A stretch of 12,631 nucleotides of DNA. It comes from CAMEON01 sp045577755 (lineage in GTDB: Bacteria; Bacillota; Clostridia; Oscillospirales; CAG-272). The position numbers were made by a program, and so were the translations under genes. The notes beneath the pieces are model-generated. The model saw only the letters and a program-made list of their open reading frames with translations. It did not search any database and had not been told where the DNA came from. The stretch is taken from the NCBI GenBank assembly GCA_045577755.1, contig JAZNJA010000099.1, forward strand, positions 1 through 12,631, in the 5' to 3' direction. Below are positions 1-6,647 of this stretch, piece after piece. Positions within the stretch are counted from its first letter, which is position 1; each line of letters opens with the position of its first letter.

Positions 1-37
1 AAAGACCCATGTATATCAAGGGTTGCGGTTACCGAAG

Positions 38-86
38 CCTTCTCCTTGAGGAGAAGGTGTCGGCGAAGCCGACGGATGAGGTGGCC
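38..86. repeat. Two-hairpin intergenic repeat
   Basis: Two adjacent perfect palindromes are visible: CCTTCTCC-ttga-GGAGAAGG at 38-57, and GTCGGC-gaa-GCCGAC at 59-73, followed by GGATGAGGTGGCC (74-86). The layout resembles the dispersed palindromic repeats common between genes in gut Clostridia (from memory, not searched). There is no T-run after either hairpin, so it does not look like a simple terminator. The sequence downstream of the second hairpin faintly resembles that after the hairpin at 5514-5529 (gaatgagggg). Confidence 0.7.
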
Positions 87-111
87 CCCTGAAACATACT
101 GATCTGTTCCT

Positions 112-141
112 TCAAACAGTTCGATAAACCCAAATTTGAAA
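112..141. repeat. Left arm of a 30-bp perfect inverted repeat
   Basis: Bases 112-141 are the exact reverse complement of 12474-12503. Similarity continues outward with two mismatches to about 105 / 12510. The arm contains the small palindrome CAAATTTG (131-138) and the core TTCGATAAACCC. It runs into the ribosome binding site of miaA (AAAGGA, 141-146), so it lies in the miaA leader. Whether it is a mobile repeat, a regulatory site or a recombination site cannot be told from one window. Confidence 0.9.
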
Positions 142-151
142 AAGGACAATC

Positions 152-1126
152 ATGAACAATAACATCACCAAGCCCCGCATCCTCTGCGTAGTCGGCTCTA
201 CCGCCAGCGGTAAGACCTCCCTGGCGGTGGAGCTGGCGAAGCAGCTGGACGGCGAGATCGTCTCCTGCGACTCCATGCAGATCTATCGGGGCATGAACAT
301 CGGTACCGCCACTCCCGACGAGGCGGAGCGGCAGGGGATCCCCCACCATCTCATGGACTTCGTGGATCCCACCGACCCCGCGGGGTACTCCTGCGCGGAC
401 TACGTGCGGGACGCCCGCGCGGCGGTCTCGGATATACTGGCCAGAGGGAAGCTCCCCGTCCTGTGCGGCGGTACGGGGCTTTATCTGGACGCCTTTCTGC
501 GGGGCGGGAGCTTTGAGGTCACCGACAGCGATCCCGCCCTGCGGGTGGAGCTGTGCTCCCTGGCCGAGCGGGAGGGGAACCAAGCCCTGCACGATAAGCT
601 CCGCGAGCTGGACCCCGAGAGCGCCGAGGCCATCCACCCCAACAACGTCAAACGGGTGGCGCGGGCCATTGAGATCTGCATGACCACGGGGCGCAAGAAA
701 AGTGATCTTGACCGCGAGTCCCGCGAGCCCGAGAGTCCCTACAACGCCACGGTGATCGGGCTCCATTACGACGACCGCGGGATCCTCTACGACCGCATCG
801 ACCGTCGGGTGGACATCATGATGGAGCAGGGGCTTCTGGAGGAGACCCGCCGCCTGCGGGAGATGGGGGTCTTTGCGGTCTGCCGAACCGCCGCCCAGGC
901 CATCGGCTACAAGGAGCTGTTCCCCTATCTGGACGGGGAATCCACCCTGGAGGCCTGCGTAGAGACCCTCAAGCTGGCCACCCATCACTACGCCAAGCGG
1001 CAGGTCACCTGGTTCAAGGCCAAGCCCTACGTGCAGTGGCTGACCTGCGATACCGAGGCGGATGGGGTGTCGACGGTAAAAAGTTTTGAAGAGATTGTAA
1101 ATAATGCGAAAACCCTCTTTCCATAA
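152..1126 (+). CDS. miaA: tRNA dimethylallyltransferase MiaA
   Basis: MiaA transfers a dimethylallyl group from dimethylallyl diphosphate to N6 of adenine 37 in tRNAs that read codons starting with U, the first step toward ms2i6A; it acts in the cytoplasm. The 324-aa product has the family's usual length. Near the N terminus is the P-loop GSTASGKT (residues 15-22). It is followed by DSMQIYRGMNIGTA (40-53), which holds the conserved Asp and the substrate-binding segment, and by GGTGLY (106-111). RQVTWFK near the C terminus matches the family's RQ(M)TWF signature. The ATG at 152 is preceded by AAAGGA five bases upstream. The upstream region holds repeats rather than an obvious promoter. The neighbouring hfq seen in some bacteria is absent. 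The stop codon lies inside a terminator-like hairpin. The identification is secure. Confidence 0.97.
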   Translation: MNNNITKPRILCVVGSTASGKTSLAVELAKQLDGEIVSCDSMQIYRGMNIGTATPDEAERQGIPHHLMDFVDPTDPAGYSCADYVRDARAAVSDILARGKLPVLCGGTGLYLDAFLRGGSFEVTDSDPALRVELCSLAEREGNQALHDKLRELDPESAEAIHPNNVKRVARAIEICMTTGRKKSDLDRESREPESPYNATVIGLHYDDRGILYDRIDRRVDIMMEQGLLEETRRLREMGVFAVCRTAAQAIGYKELFPYLDGESTLEACVETLKLATHHYAKRQVTWFKAKPYVQWLTCDTEADGVSTVKSFEEIVNNAKTLFP

Positions 1127-1136
1127 GGGGGTTTTT
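1109..1136 (+). terminator. Probable intrinsic terminator of miaA
   Basis: AAAACCCTCTT (1109-1119) pairs with AAGGGGGTTTT (1125-1135) around a 5-nt loop, with one G-U pair. The 3' arm ends in a run of five T. The miaA stop codon (1124-1126) lies at the top of the hairpin. The T-run is short and partly in the stem, so termination may be incomplete. An A-tract on the left arm could let the hairpin work on the other strand too. Confidence 0.6.
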
Positions 1137-1165
1137 GTGGTATACTATAGGTTGTAGTATATAAT
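1135..1165 (+). promoter_or_regulatory. Candidate promoter for the hlyD-like/yggS/sepF run, with overlapping inverted repeat
   Basis: A perfect -10 hexamer TATAAT lies at 1160-1165. The best -35 is weak (TTGTGG, 1135-1140, spacing 19). The inverted repeat TATACTA (1141-1147) / TAGTATA (1155-1161) fills the spacer and overlaps the -10, as an operator might. It sits just after the miaA terminator and about 100 bases before the next start codon, a sensible place for a promoter. The -10 match alone would be common by chance in AT-rich DNA; the position is the better argument. Confidence 0.45.
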
Positions 1166-1250
1166 AGGGATAACTATGTCCATTTGACGGTGGGGCATCC
1201 GTGACCGGGCCGTTAAGGGGCAGGGATCCCTACGGAAACACCCCGCGGAA

Positions 1251-1260
1251 GAAAGGAGAG
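1251..1260 (+). promoter_or_regulatory. Ribosome binding site that decides the hlyD-like start
   Basis: GAAAGGAGAG lies three bases before ATG 1264. The upstream in-frame GTG at 1201 has no comparable site, so the 63 bases between are read as leader. Confidence 0.75.
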
Positions 1261-1263
1261 AGC

Positions 1264-2637
1264 ATGGCTGATCTGTACGATATCACCCGCCGTCTCAAAT
1301 CCTCTCGCAAAAAGCTGGGAGAGGATCGGATGCGGGCGCTCTTTCACGCGGGCTTCATCGTGCTCATGCTGGGCCTCATCGGCTTCGCGGTCTACCAGGT
1401 CGCCCGTCACGTGACGGTGGGTCTGAATACCCTCCGTACCCAGGAGATCGTGGACGAGTCCTACGTGCGGTTGGAGCTCTTCCTGTTCCGTGACGAGACA
1501 GTCCTGGCGGCGCCGGGCAGCGATACCTACCTGTATACCGTCGGAGACGGCGAGCGGGTCGGGGTCGGGCAGAGCCTCTGTACCCCCTATACGGTGGGGG
1601 ATCCCGAGACCGCGCGGGATCTGCAGAAGCGCTTGAACGCCTATGGCGTCCGCATCGCGCTTTTGGAGGAGCTGGGGGGCTCGGGCAATCCCTCGGACGT
1701 GCGGGCCGCCGCCGAGGCCGCCGATAAGGCCTACCTGGAGCTGCTTCAAGCGGCGGGACGGGGGGATCTTTCCTCGGTAGACGGCTATGCCGCCGGTATG
1801 CTGGACAGCCTGGACCGCTACGCGGTGCTGACGGGTGCGGTATCGGGGCACTCCTCCGCTACCCTCCGCGCCGAGCGGAGCGCCTTGATGGCGAGCTATC
1901 TTCCCATGACCGCGGTGCGCGCCGCGCGCAGCGGATATTTCTACTATGATTGCGACGGCTACGAGACCGTTTTCGATTATGCCTCCGCCATGACGGTGAC
2001 CCCCGAGGAATTCCGTGCCATGACCGAGAGGACGGCGGTCGAGCTTCCCACGGGAACCGTGGGTAAGCTGGTCTACGATTCGGCCTGGTACGCCGCGGCG
2101 TATATTCCCCTGTCGGACGGCTCTGTGGAGGTTTTCCAGCAGGGCATGAACAGCGGCGCCTCCTATACTATGCTCTGCGGAGATGGAGCCGATACCGAGC
2201 TGACCATGACTCTGGTGCGCATGGTGCCCGACGCCGAGGGCGCCCTGGTGGTCTTTTCCTGTCGGGATATGCCCGCGGGCTTTGATTTCCCCCGCAGCTT
2301 CATAGCCGAGACCGTGTCCCTGCGTACGGTGGGCTACCGCATTCCCACCGAGGCAGTAGTGACCCTCCGCTCGGATAAGACGGGGGAGGATATGACGGGG
2401 GTCTACGTCCTGGCGGGCAACGTGGTGGAGTTCCGCAAGATCAGCATCCGCGTCCGCCGCGACGGCTACGTCATCGCCGAGACGTGGGAGGACGTACGGG
2501 CGTACCTGGACACCCTGGCCGCGGAGGACCCCGACGAATACGAGCGGCGTACCGCCGACGGCAGAAGCTACCTGGGACTCAACGACAACATCATCACAAG
2601 GGGCAACGAGCTCTACGAGGGCAAGGTCATCGGCTGA
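1264..2637 (+). CDS. HlyD-like membrane-anchored protein of the division cluster
   Basis: The 457-aa product has a basic cytoplasmic N terminus, one transmembrane helix (about residues 27-47) and a long extracytoplasmic part. It resembles the 'HlyD family efflux transporter periplasmic adaptor subunit' proteins that lie next to yggS and sepF in many Clostridia. The C-terminal stretch with YRIPTEAVVTLRSD, then TGVYVLAGNVVEFRKI, matches the beta-barrel/membrane-proximal part of these adaptors. A central Ala/Leu-rich region (about 100-190) probably forms the helical hairpin. The frame is open from a GTG at 1201, but I chose ATG 1264 because GAAAGGAGAG (1251-1260) is an excellent ribosome binding site and the family starts near this point. 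No ABC or RND exporter gene is beside it, so an export role is not supported by context. Co-location with sepF suggests a role at the envelope or septum, which is inference. yggS begins 40 bases downstream. Confidence 0.75.
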   Translation: MADLYDITRRLKSSRKKLGEDRMRALFHAGFIVLMLGLIGFAVYQVARHVTVGLNTLRTQEIVDESYVRLELFLFRDETVLAAPGSDTYLYTVGDGERVGVGQSLCTPYTVGDPETARDLQKRLNAYGVRIALLEELGGSGNPSDVRAAAEAADKAYLELLQAAGRGDLSSVDGYAAGMLDSLDRYAVLTGAVSGHSSATLRAERSALMASYLPMTAVRAARSGYFYYDCDGYETVFDYASAMTVTPEEFRAMTERTAVELPTGTVGKLVYDSAWYAAAYIPLSDGSVEVFQQGMNSGASYTMLCGDGADTELTMTLVRMVPDAEGALVVFSCRDMPAGFDFPRSFIAETVSLRTVGYRIPTEAVVTLRSDKTGEDMTGVYVLAGNVVEFRKISIRVRRDGYVIAETWEDVRAYLDTLAAEDPDEYERRTADGRSYLGLNDNIITRGNELYEGKVIG

Positions 2638-2677
2638 CCCGCCCCATCATAACGATACGCGAAACAAGGAGATCGGT

Positions 2678-3400
2678 ATGGATCTGACCTATCTGGACAA
2701 GAATCTTGCCCGCGTGCGGAGGGATCTGAAGCGAGCCTGCGAGGCGGGGGGCTATGAGCCCGGCCGCGTGACGCTCATGGCCGCCATCAAATCCGCCGAC
2801 GTGGAGGAGATCAACTATCTGCATACCGTCCTGGGAGTCACCCACGTGGGCGAAAACCGCGTGCAGCAGCTCCTGGAGCGCTACGACAGGCTGGAGAGAG
2901 AAGGTCTCTCCATTCACTTCATCGGAACTCTTCAGACCAACAAGGTCAAGTACATCATTGACAAGGTGGACATGATCCAGTCCCTGGACTCGGAGAAGCT
3001 GGCTCGGGAGATCGAAAAGCAGGCGGCCAAGGCCGGACGGAGCATGGACGTGCTGATCGAGATCAATTCGGGCAGCGAGATCAGCAAGGGCGGTGTCGCC
3101 CCCGAGGAGACCGAGGCTTTCGCCCGCCTGGTGGTGGGCGGGGACTACCCCCATATCCGCCTGCGGGGCTTTATGACCATGGCCCCCAGATCCACAGAGG
3201 CTGAGTATCGGGTGATCTTCGGAAGTACCCGCCGCCTGTGCGAGGGCATCTGGGAGAGACTGGGGATGACCGAGCCTATGGTGATGTCCATGGGTATGTC
3301 CGAATCCTACGTTCCCGCCGCCGCCGAGGGCGCGACCCTGGTGCGGGTGGGACGCGGACTCTTCGTCAAGGAGTCCCCCGAAGACGTCAGCAATTCATGA
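2678..3400 (+). CDS. yggS: YggS/YlmE family pyridoxal-phosphate homeostasis protein
   Basis: This is a cytoplasmic PLP-binding protein with an alanine-racemase-like TIM barrel and no second domain. It buffers free PLP and affects amino- and keto-acid balance, with no firm enzymatic activity known. The 240-aa length is normal. Visible signatures are the PLP lysine K38 in MAAIKSADVEEI, GENRVQQ (58-64), HFIGTLQTNK (80-89), the MSMGMSESY phosphate-binding segment (203-211) and VRVGRGLF (222-229). The lysine context (AAIKSA) is looser than the usual V(S/T)KT form but the lysine is kept. AAGGAG (2666-2671) precedes ATG 2678. The position directly before sepF is that of Bacillus ylmE, and co-transcription with the flanking genes is likely. 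Confidence 0.95.
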   Translation: MDLTYLDKNLARVRRDLKRACEAGGYEPGRVTLMAAIKSADVEEINYLHTVLGVTHVGENRVQQLLERYDRLEREGLSIHFIGTLQTNKVKYIIDKVDMIQSLDSEKLAREIEKQAAKAGRSMDVLIEINSGSEISKGGVAPEETEAFARLVVGGDYPHIRLRGFMTMAPRSTEAEYRVIFGSTRRLCEGIWERLGMTEPMVMSMGMSESYVPAAAEGATLVRVGRGLFVKESPEDVSNS

Positions 3401-3446
3401 ATATACAGTCACGAGAAAAAGAACAACAGAAAGGCAGAACACAGCT

Positions 3447-4304
3447 ATGATGAAGGATCTTTTCAAGAAGTTCAACAGGAACCAGACCGAGGTGGAGGAC
3501 CTGGATACCGGCTACGACAGCGAGTATTACCAGGGCGCCTACACCAAGGAGGCCAACGAGCCCCGGCGGGGCACTGAGGGAGCCCAGGCTCAGAACGGCC
3601 GCTACGTGGAGCCCGATTACCGTCGCTCCAATGACCGCGGCTACGACGAGCCCCGTCCCCTGGACCGCCGTCCCGTCGAGACTCCCGCGGCCGAGAGCAG
3701 CTACTACTCCCCCGCCGGTGTCTGGGAGGAGGAGGACGCGCCTGCGTATCGTGAGCGTCCCGTTGAAGAGCCCACCCCTGTCTTTACGCCCCAGCCCGCT
3801 CCCGAGTACCTGTACTTCACCCCCGCTACCTATCGGGACTGCCGTGAGGGCGTGGTCAAGGGGCTTGCCGCGGGTCACGTGGTGGTGGTCCGTTTGGGCG
3901 GTCTGGAGGCTACCGACGTGCTGCGTCTCTTCGACTACATGATGGGTGCCGTCCTGGCCCTGAACGCTGAGCTGGTGCGCCCTGAGGCAACCACCGTGGT
4001 GCTGGTGCCCGATGGCGTCGAGCTTGACGAGGACCAGCTGGAGCCCGAGGAGGACGAGTACGAGGACGATGAGGACGAATACGAGGACGACGAGTACGAG
4101 GACGAAGAGTACGAAGACGACGAGTACGAGGACGAAGACGAGGAGTACGAAGACGACGCCGAGTACGACGAGGAGGAGTACGAGGACGAGGAGTATGAAG
4201 AGGAATATGAGGACGCCGAGGAGGAGGACGAGGAGTACGAGACCGACGGCGACTATGAATACGGGGAAGAGGACGAGGGGGTCTCAGACAGAGATGTCGA
4301 GTGA
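3447..4304 (+). CDS. sepF: Cell division protein SepF with a long acidic C-terminal tail
   Basis: SepF anchors FtsZ to the membrane and organises Z-ring filaments. The product is 285 aa, nearly twice the usual ~150. The N terminus MMKDLFKKFN fits the membrane-binding amphipathic helix. Residues 11-120 form a Pro/Glu/Tyr/Arg-rich linker. The SepF fold spans about 121-194: GHVVVVRLGGLEATDVLRLF, then DYMMGAVLAL with the conserved glycine of the FtsZ-binding/dimer region, then TTVVLVPDGVEL. Residues about 192-281 are almost only Glu, Asp and Tyr, with no Lys, Arg or His between R178 and R282. This tail is not part of SepF in model species, and its role is unknown. ATG 3447 is chosen over ATG 3450 because it lies nearer the AGAAAGG site around 3429-3434. 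The place between yggS and yggT is the canonical one. Confidence 0.93.
   Translation: MMKDLFKKFNRNQTEVEDLDTGYDSEYYQGAYTKEANEPRRGTEGAQAQNGRYVEPDYRRSNDRGYDEPRPLDRRPVETPAAESSYYSPAGVWEEEDAPAYRERPVEEPTPVFTPQPAPEYLYFTPATYRDCREGVVKGLAAGHVVVVRLGGLEATDVLRLFDYMMGAVLALNAELVRPEATTVVLVPDGVELDEDQLEPEEDEYEDDEDEYEDDEYEDEEYEDDEYEDEDEEYEDDAEYDEEEYEDEEYEEEYEDAEEEDEEYETDGDYEYGEEDEGVSDRDVE
4047..4244 (+). repeat. Degenerate 15-bp coding repeats for the Glu-Tyr-Glu-Asp-Asp tail
   Basis: Within sepF, units like GAGTACGAGGACGAC recur in frame with small changes (GAA/GAG, GAT/GAC swaps, one- or two-codon inserts), giving peptides such as EYEDD, EYEDE and EYEEE. The copies are close at DNA level, so the tract probably grew by slippage or unequal exchange and may vary in length between strains. 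It also produces a long Arg-rich reading frame on the other strand, which is not a gene. Confidence 0.85.
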
Positions 4305-4355
4305 TCCCGCCTGTACCCAACCCCCGCGCGCCCATAGCGAGAAAGGAATGAGAGC

Positions 4356-4640
4356 ATGAACGGCGGATTGTACGTTCTGATACGGTGTCTGATCACCTTC
4401 CTGTACGTGGCGGATATCGCCATGCTGGGGCGGGCTGTGCTCAGCTGGTTTACCATGGGGGAGCAGACCCGTGTCGGCGCTTTCCTGTACGTGATCACCG
4501 AGCCCTTTATCATGCCCGTCCGCAGCCTGTGTAACCGCTTCGGCTGGTTCCGCGGCCTGCCCATGGATATGCCCTTCCTGATCACCTCCGTCATCATGAT
4601 GCTGCTCAGCACCTTCCTGAATACAGCGCTGTACCAATGA
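4356..4640 (+). CDS. yggT: YggT family membrane protein (YlmG)
   Basis: This 94-aa integral membrane protein has two hydrophobic segments, about residues 5-30 and 72-92. The YggT signature between them is clear: RAVLSWF (26-32), then TEPFIMPVR (48-56) and a conserved loop before the second helix. Family members are tied by gene context to cell division and, in cyanobacteria and plastids, to nucleoid and chloroplast division (YlmG). The exact molecular role is unsettled. AAAGGA (4342-4347) precedes ATG 4356. The stop overlaps the ylmH start (ATGA at 4637-4640), so translation is probably coupled. Confidence 0.93.
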   Translation: MNGGLYVLIRCLITFLYVADIAMLGRAVLSWFTMGEQTRVGAFLYVITEPFIMPVRSLCNRFGWFRGLPMDMPFLITSVIMMLLSTFLNTALYQ

Positions 4641-5482
4641 GCTATCCCATGATCCGAGACGAGGACATTCGCCTTCTGCTGGCCCGCCTGGACGATCTCT
4701 GCGCGCGCGGCGGGCGGGGCGAGGCGGCTGTCGGCTCGTATATGACTCCCCGTGAGGCCAAGTACGCCCGCGTTCATCTGTCCTCCCGCCTCGGCGCGGG
4801 AACGGCGGTTCTGTGGGGCGGCTACCCCGAGGCCGAGCGGGTACGGGTGGTGATCCTGCCCGACTATACCGAGGGCTTGGTGGATCCCGTTGCCCTTGGG
4901 TCCGACCCCGCGGCGGCTCTGACCGATGCGGGCCTGGATGACCTGGCGGAGATCATCCGCGGCGCGGTCTGCCCCGTCCATGTGAAGGGCTCGGGCTTCC
5001 GCGAGCTTTCCCACCGCGACTATCTTGGCTCTGTCTTGGGGCTTGGACTGGAGCGGGACGCCATCGGGGATATTCTCATGCCCGATGCCCATTCGGCCAT
5101 TCTCCTGACCGACACCCGGGTGGGGGATTTCCTCACCACCCAGATGGAGAAGGTGGCCACCGATACCGTGAGAGTCAGCCGACTGCCCGAGGGGACAGCC
5201 CTCACGGGGACGAGACGGCTCCAGCCCATCACCGACACCGTCGCCTCGGAGCGGCTGGACTGCGTGGTGGCGGCACTCTGCAATCTGTCCCGCGAGAAGG
5301 CCCAGATGGCCGTGAAATCGGGGCTGGTGGAGCTGGACTACGAGGCGGTGGAGGACTGCTCGGCTACCGTGGACGCACCCGCGGTCATATCCGTGCGGGG
5401 CTTTGGCAAGTTCGCTGTCCATGCCTTTGACGGCACCACCCGAAAGGGAAGGATACGGCTGGCGGCGGGGAAGTATATATAA
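4637..5482 (+). CDS. ylmH: YlmH, S4-domain RNA-binding protein (RqcP2-type)
   Basis: The 281-aa cytoplasmic RNA-binding protein has an N-terminal YlmH domain and a C-terminal S4 domain (about 203-270). Family-typical segments are SHRDYLGSVLGLGLERDAIG (125-144, continuing into a GDI motif) and the S4 core ASERLDCVVAALCNLSREKA (203-222), followed by ISVRGFGKFAV (251-261) and the closing TRKGRIRL (268-275). Bacillus YlmH has been linked to ribosome-associated quality control and nascent-chain tailing, and to division through its locus. It starts by ATGA overlap with yggT. A heptamer repeat begins immediately after its stop codon. In Bacillus and many Clostridia the next gene is divIVA; here it is not. 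Confidence 0.93.
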   Translation: MSYPMIRDEDIRLLLARLDDLCARGGRGEAAVGSYMTPREAKYARVHLSSRLGAGTAVLWGGYPEAERVRVVILPDYTEGLVDPVALGSDPAAALTDAGLDDLAEIIRGAVCPVHVKGSGFRELSHRDYLGSVLGLGLERDAIGDILMPDAHSAILLTDTRVGDFLTTQMEKVATDTVRVSRLPEGTALTGTRRLQPITDTVASERLDCVVAALCNLSREKAQMAVKSGLVELDYEAVEDCSATVDAPAVISVRGFGKFAVHAFDGTTRKGRIRLAAGKYI

Positions 5483-5510
5483 ATGCAAAATTCAAAATGC
5501 AAAATGCAAA
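5483..5510. repeat. Four tandem heptamers (ATGCAAA)
   Basis: Four 7-bp units follow the ylmH stop codon directly: ATGCAAA (5483), ATTCAAA (5490), ATGCAAA (5497) and ATGCAAA (5504). The block is strongly A-rich in a G+C-rich region and leads into the hairpin at 5514-5529. Short tandem repeats of this kind occur between genes in many gut Clostridia (recollection, not searched). No coding role is seen. Confidence 0.85.
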
Positions 5511-5513
5511 ATC

Positions 5514-5529
5514 GCCGAGCAAGCTCGGC
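5514..5529. repeat. Perfect hairpin next to the heptamer repeat
   Basis: GCCGAGC (5514-5520) and GCTCGGC (5523-5529) are perfect complements around two bases. There is no T-run after it, so it is a poor intrinsic terminator. It may protect or separate the upstream mRNA. The next bases (GAATGAGGGG) supply the ribosome binding site GAGGGG (5535-5540) of the following gene. Confidence 0.75.
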
Positions 5530-5545
5530 AGAATGAGGGGCGATT

Positions 5546-6616
5546 ATGGAGCAGGGGTTCTACTGCGCGGGGCAATATGCTTTGTTGCCTGAAGGGTTTG
5601 CGGACTTTGCGGAGTTCCGCGACTGGCTGATGACACAAAACTTTCCCCTTGTGGTGGAGGCGGTCTGCTTACATGAGAACAATCACGATCGCTCCTGGCC
5701 CCAGGAAAAGGGGCTTTGCCTGGCACCCTACTTTCTGACGGGGTATGCCGACGAGCCGACCTACCTGACCATCCCCTCGCCCTACGCGGTCTATCCCGCC
5801 GAGGTGGAGCGGATGGATCAGAAGACCTATAACAACCGTTTGCGGGAGATCATCAACGAGAAGTGCCCCGGGTGTACGCGGTTCAAACCGCTATCCGGTC
5901 GGGATATCAGCCTCAACGGGCATTTTACCGAGATGACCCTGGACGGTACCTGCGCCTATCGCTGTGAGTGCAAGCCCTTTCCCCGTGAGCTGCGGGAGAT
6001 GATGCGCTACTGTCTGGGCTCCTTCCGTGACTACGGCGCGCCCGAGGACTACGTGCCCTCTGCCGAGCGGGTGGCGGATGCCATCAAGACCTGGCTCTAC
6101 GTCAAGCTCAACACCTGCGCCGCCGACAAATTGGAGGATGGGCGCACCTGCTACACCGTCAACCACAAGAAGGACGAGTTCATGGACCTTGTGCTGATGG
6201 CCTTCGGGGAGCATATCAAGTACAACGCTCCCGACAAGTACGCCATACTGGATCCCGGCAACAGGATCCCCGATCAGGAGACGGTGGATCGTTGGCTCTC
6301 CCCCGAGAACCGCGAGAAGTTCGAGAAGGCCGCCAAGAAGTATGGCTTCGGTATCGGCTACCTCCACTACCTCCGCCAGGCCGAGTCCCCCGTGTGGATG
6401 ACTCTGCGCTCCTTCGCCTCGGAGGGACTGTTCTACCCTCTGTTCCGCAACGACCGCGGGGTGTGCATCCTGATCTGCGATATCCACCGCACTCTGGACC
6501 GCCTCCGCTACCACGCGCCCCTTCTGGAGACCTGCGGGACGGTGATCGACGTGTATTCCGCCTATGAGCGGAGCGCGTACACCGTGAGCCGCGAGATGGA
6601 GCGGGAGGATATTTGA
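5546..6616 (+). CDS. Protein of unknown function with a cysteine cluster, 356 aa
   Basis: I do not recognise this family. The predicted protein is soluble: no signal peptide and no membrane helix. The middle holds a possible metal-binding group: CPGC (C107, C110), then C136, C140 and C142 in TCAYRCECK. Further cysteines are C7, C41, C58, C156, C191 and C202. The C-terminal third is mixed alpha/beta with VWMTLRSFASEGLFYPLF (283-300) and a hydrophobic strand GVCILICDI (305-313). GAGGGG (5535-5540) precedes ATG 5546 with good spacing. Base composition matches the neighbouring genes (35 of 60 G+C in the stretch 6301-6360), and the frame is intact, so it looks like a resident, expressed gene. It fills the place where divIVA usually lies, but nothing in it (no DivIVA N-terminal motif, no long coiled coil) suggests it replaces DivIVA. 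Confidence 0.8.
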   Translation: MEQGFYCAGQYALLPEGFADFAEFRDWLMTQNFPLVVEAVCLHENNHDRSWPQEKGLCLAPYFLTGYADEPTYLTIPSPYAVYPAEVERMDQKTYNNRLREIINEKCPGCTRFKPLSGRDISLNGHFTEMTLDGTCAYRCECKPFPRELREMMRYCLGSFRDYGAPEDYVPSAERVADAIKTWLYVKLNTCAADKLEDGRTCYTVNHKKDEFMDLVLMAFGEHIKYNAPDKYAILDPGNRIPDQETVDRWLSPENREKFEKAAKKYGFGIGYLHYLRQAESPVWMTLRSFASEGLFYPLFRNDRGVCILICDIHRTLDRLRYHAPLLETCGTVIDVYSAYERSAYTVSREMEREDI

Positions 6617-6647
6617 CTTACCGAAATCGTCAGCAAGGAGACCACCC

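Noticed and set aside
119..133. DnaA box or replication origin signal in the 30-bp repeat (TTTATCGAAC on one strand)
   Set aside because: It differs from the TTATCCACA consensus at several positions and there is no cluster of such sites.
1201..1263. Upstream GTG start for the HlyD-like gene
   Set aside because: No good ribosome binding site lies ahead of 1201, while a very good one lies just before ATG 1264; the extra 21 residues look like leader sequence.
3910..4335. Arg/Pro-rich 141-codon minus-strand frame opposite the SepF acidic tail
   Set aside because: It arises from reading the GAG/GAC repeats on the other strand and has no independent support.
4253..5488. 411-codon minus-strand frame opposite ylmH and yggT
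   Set aside because: It overlaps two well-identified + strand genes and part of sepF, resembles no known protein, and has the composition of a shadow frame.
5483..5510. CRISPR array
   Set aside because: The units are only 7 bases long with no spacers; it is a simple tandem repeat.
5514..5529. Hairpin after ylmH as an intrinsic terminator
   Set aside because: There is no T-run after the stem, and it leads straight into the ribosome binding site of the next gene.
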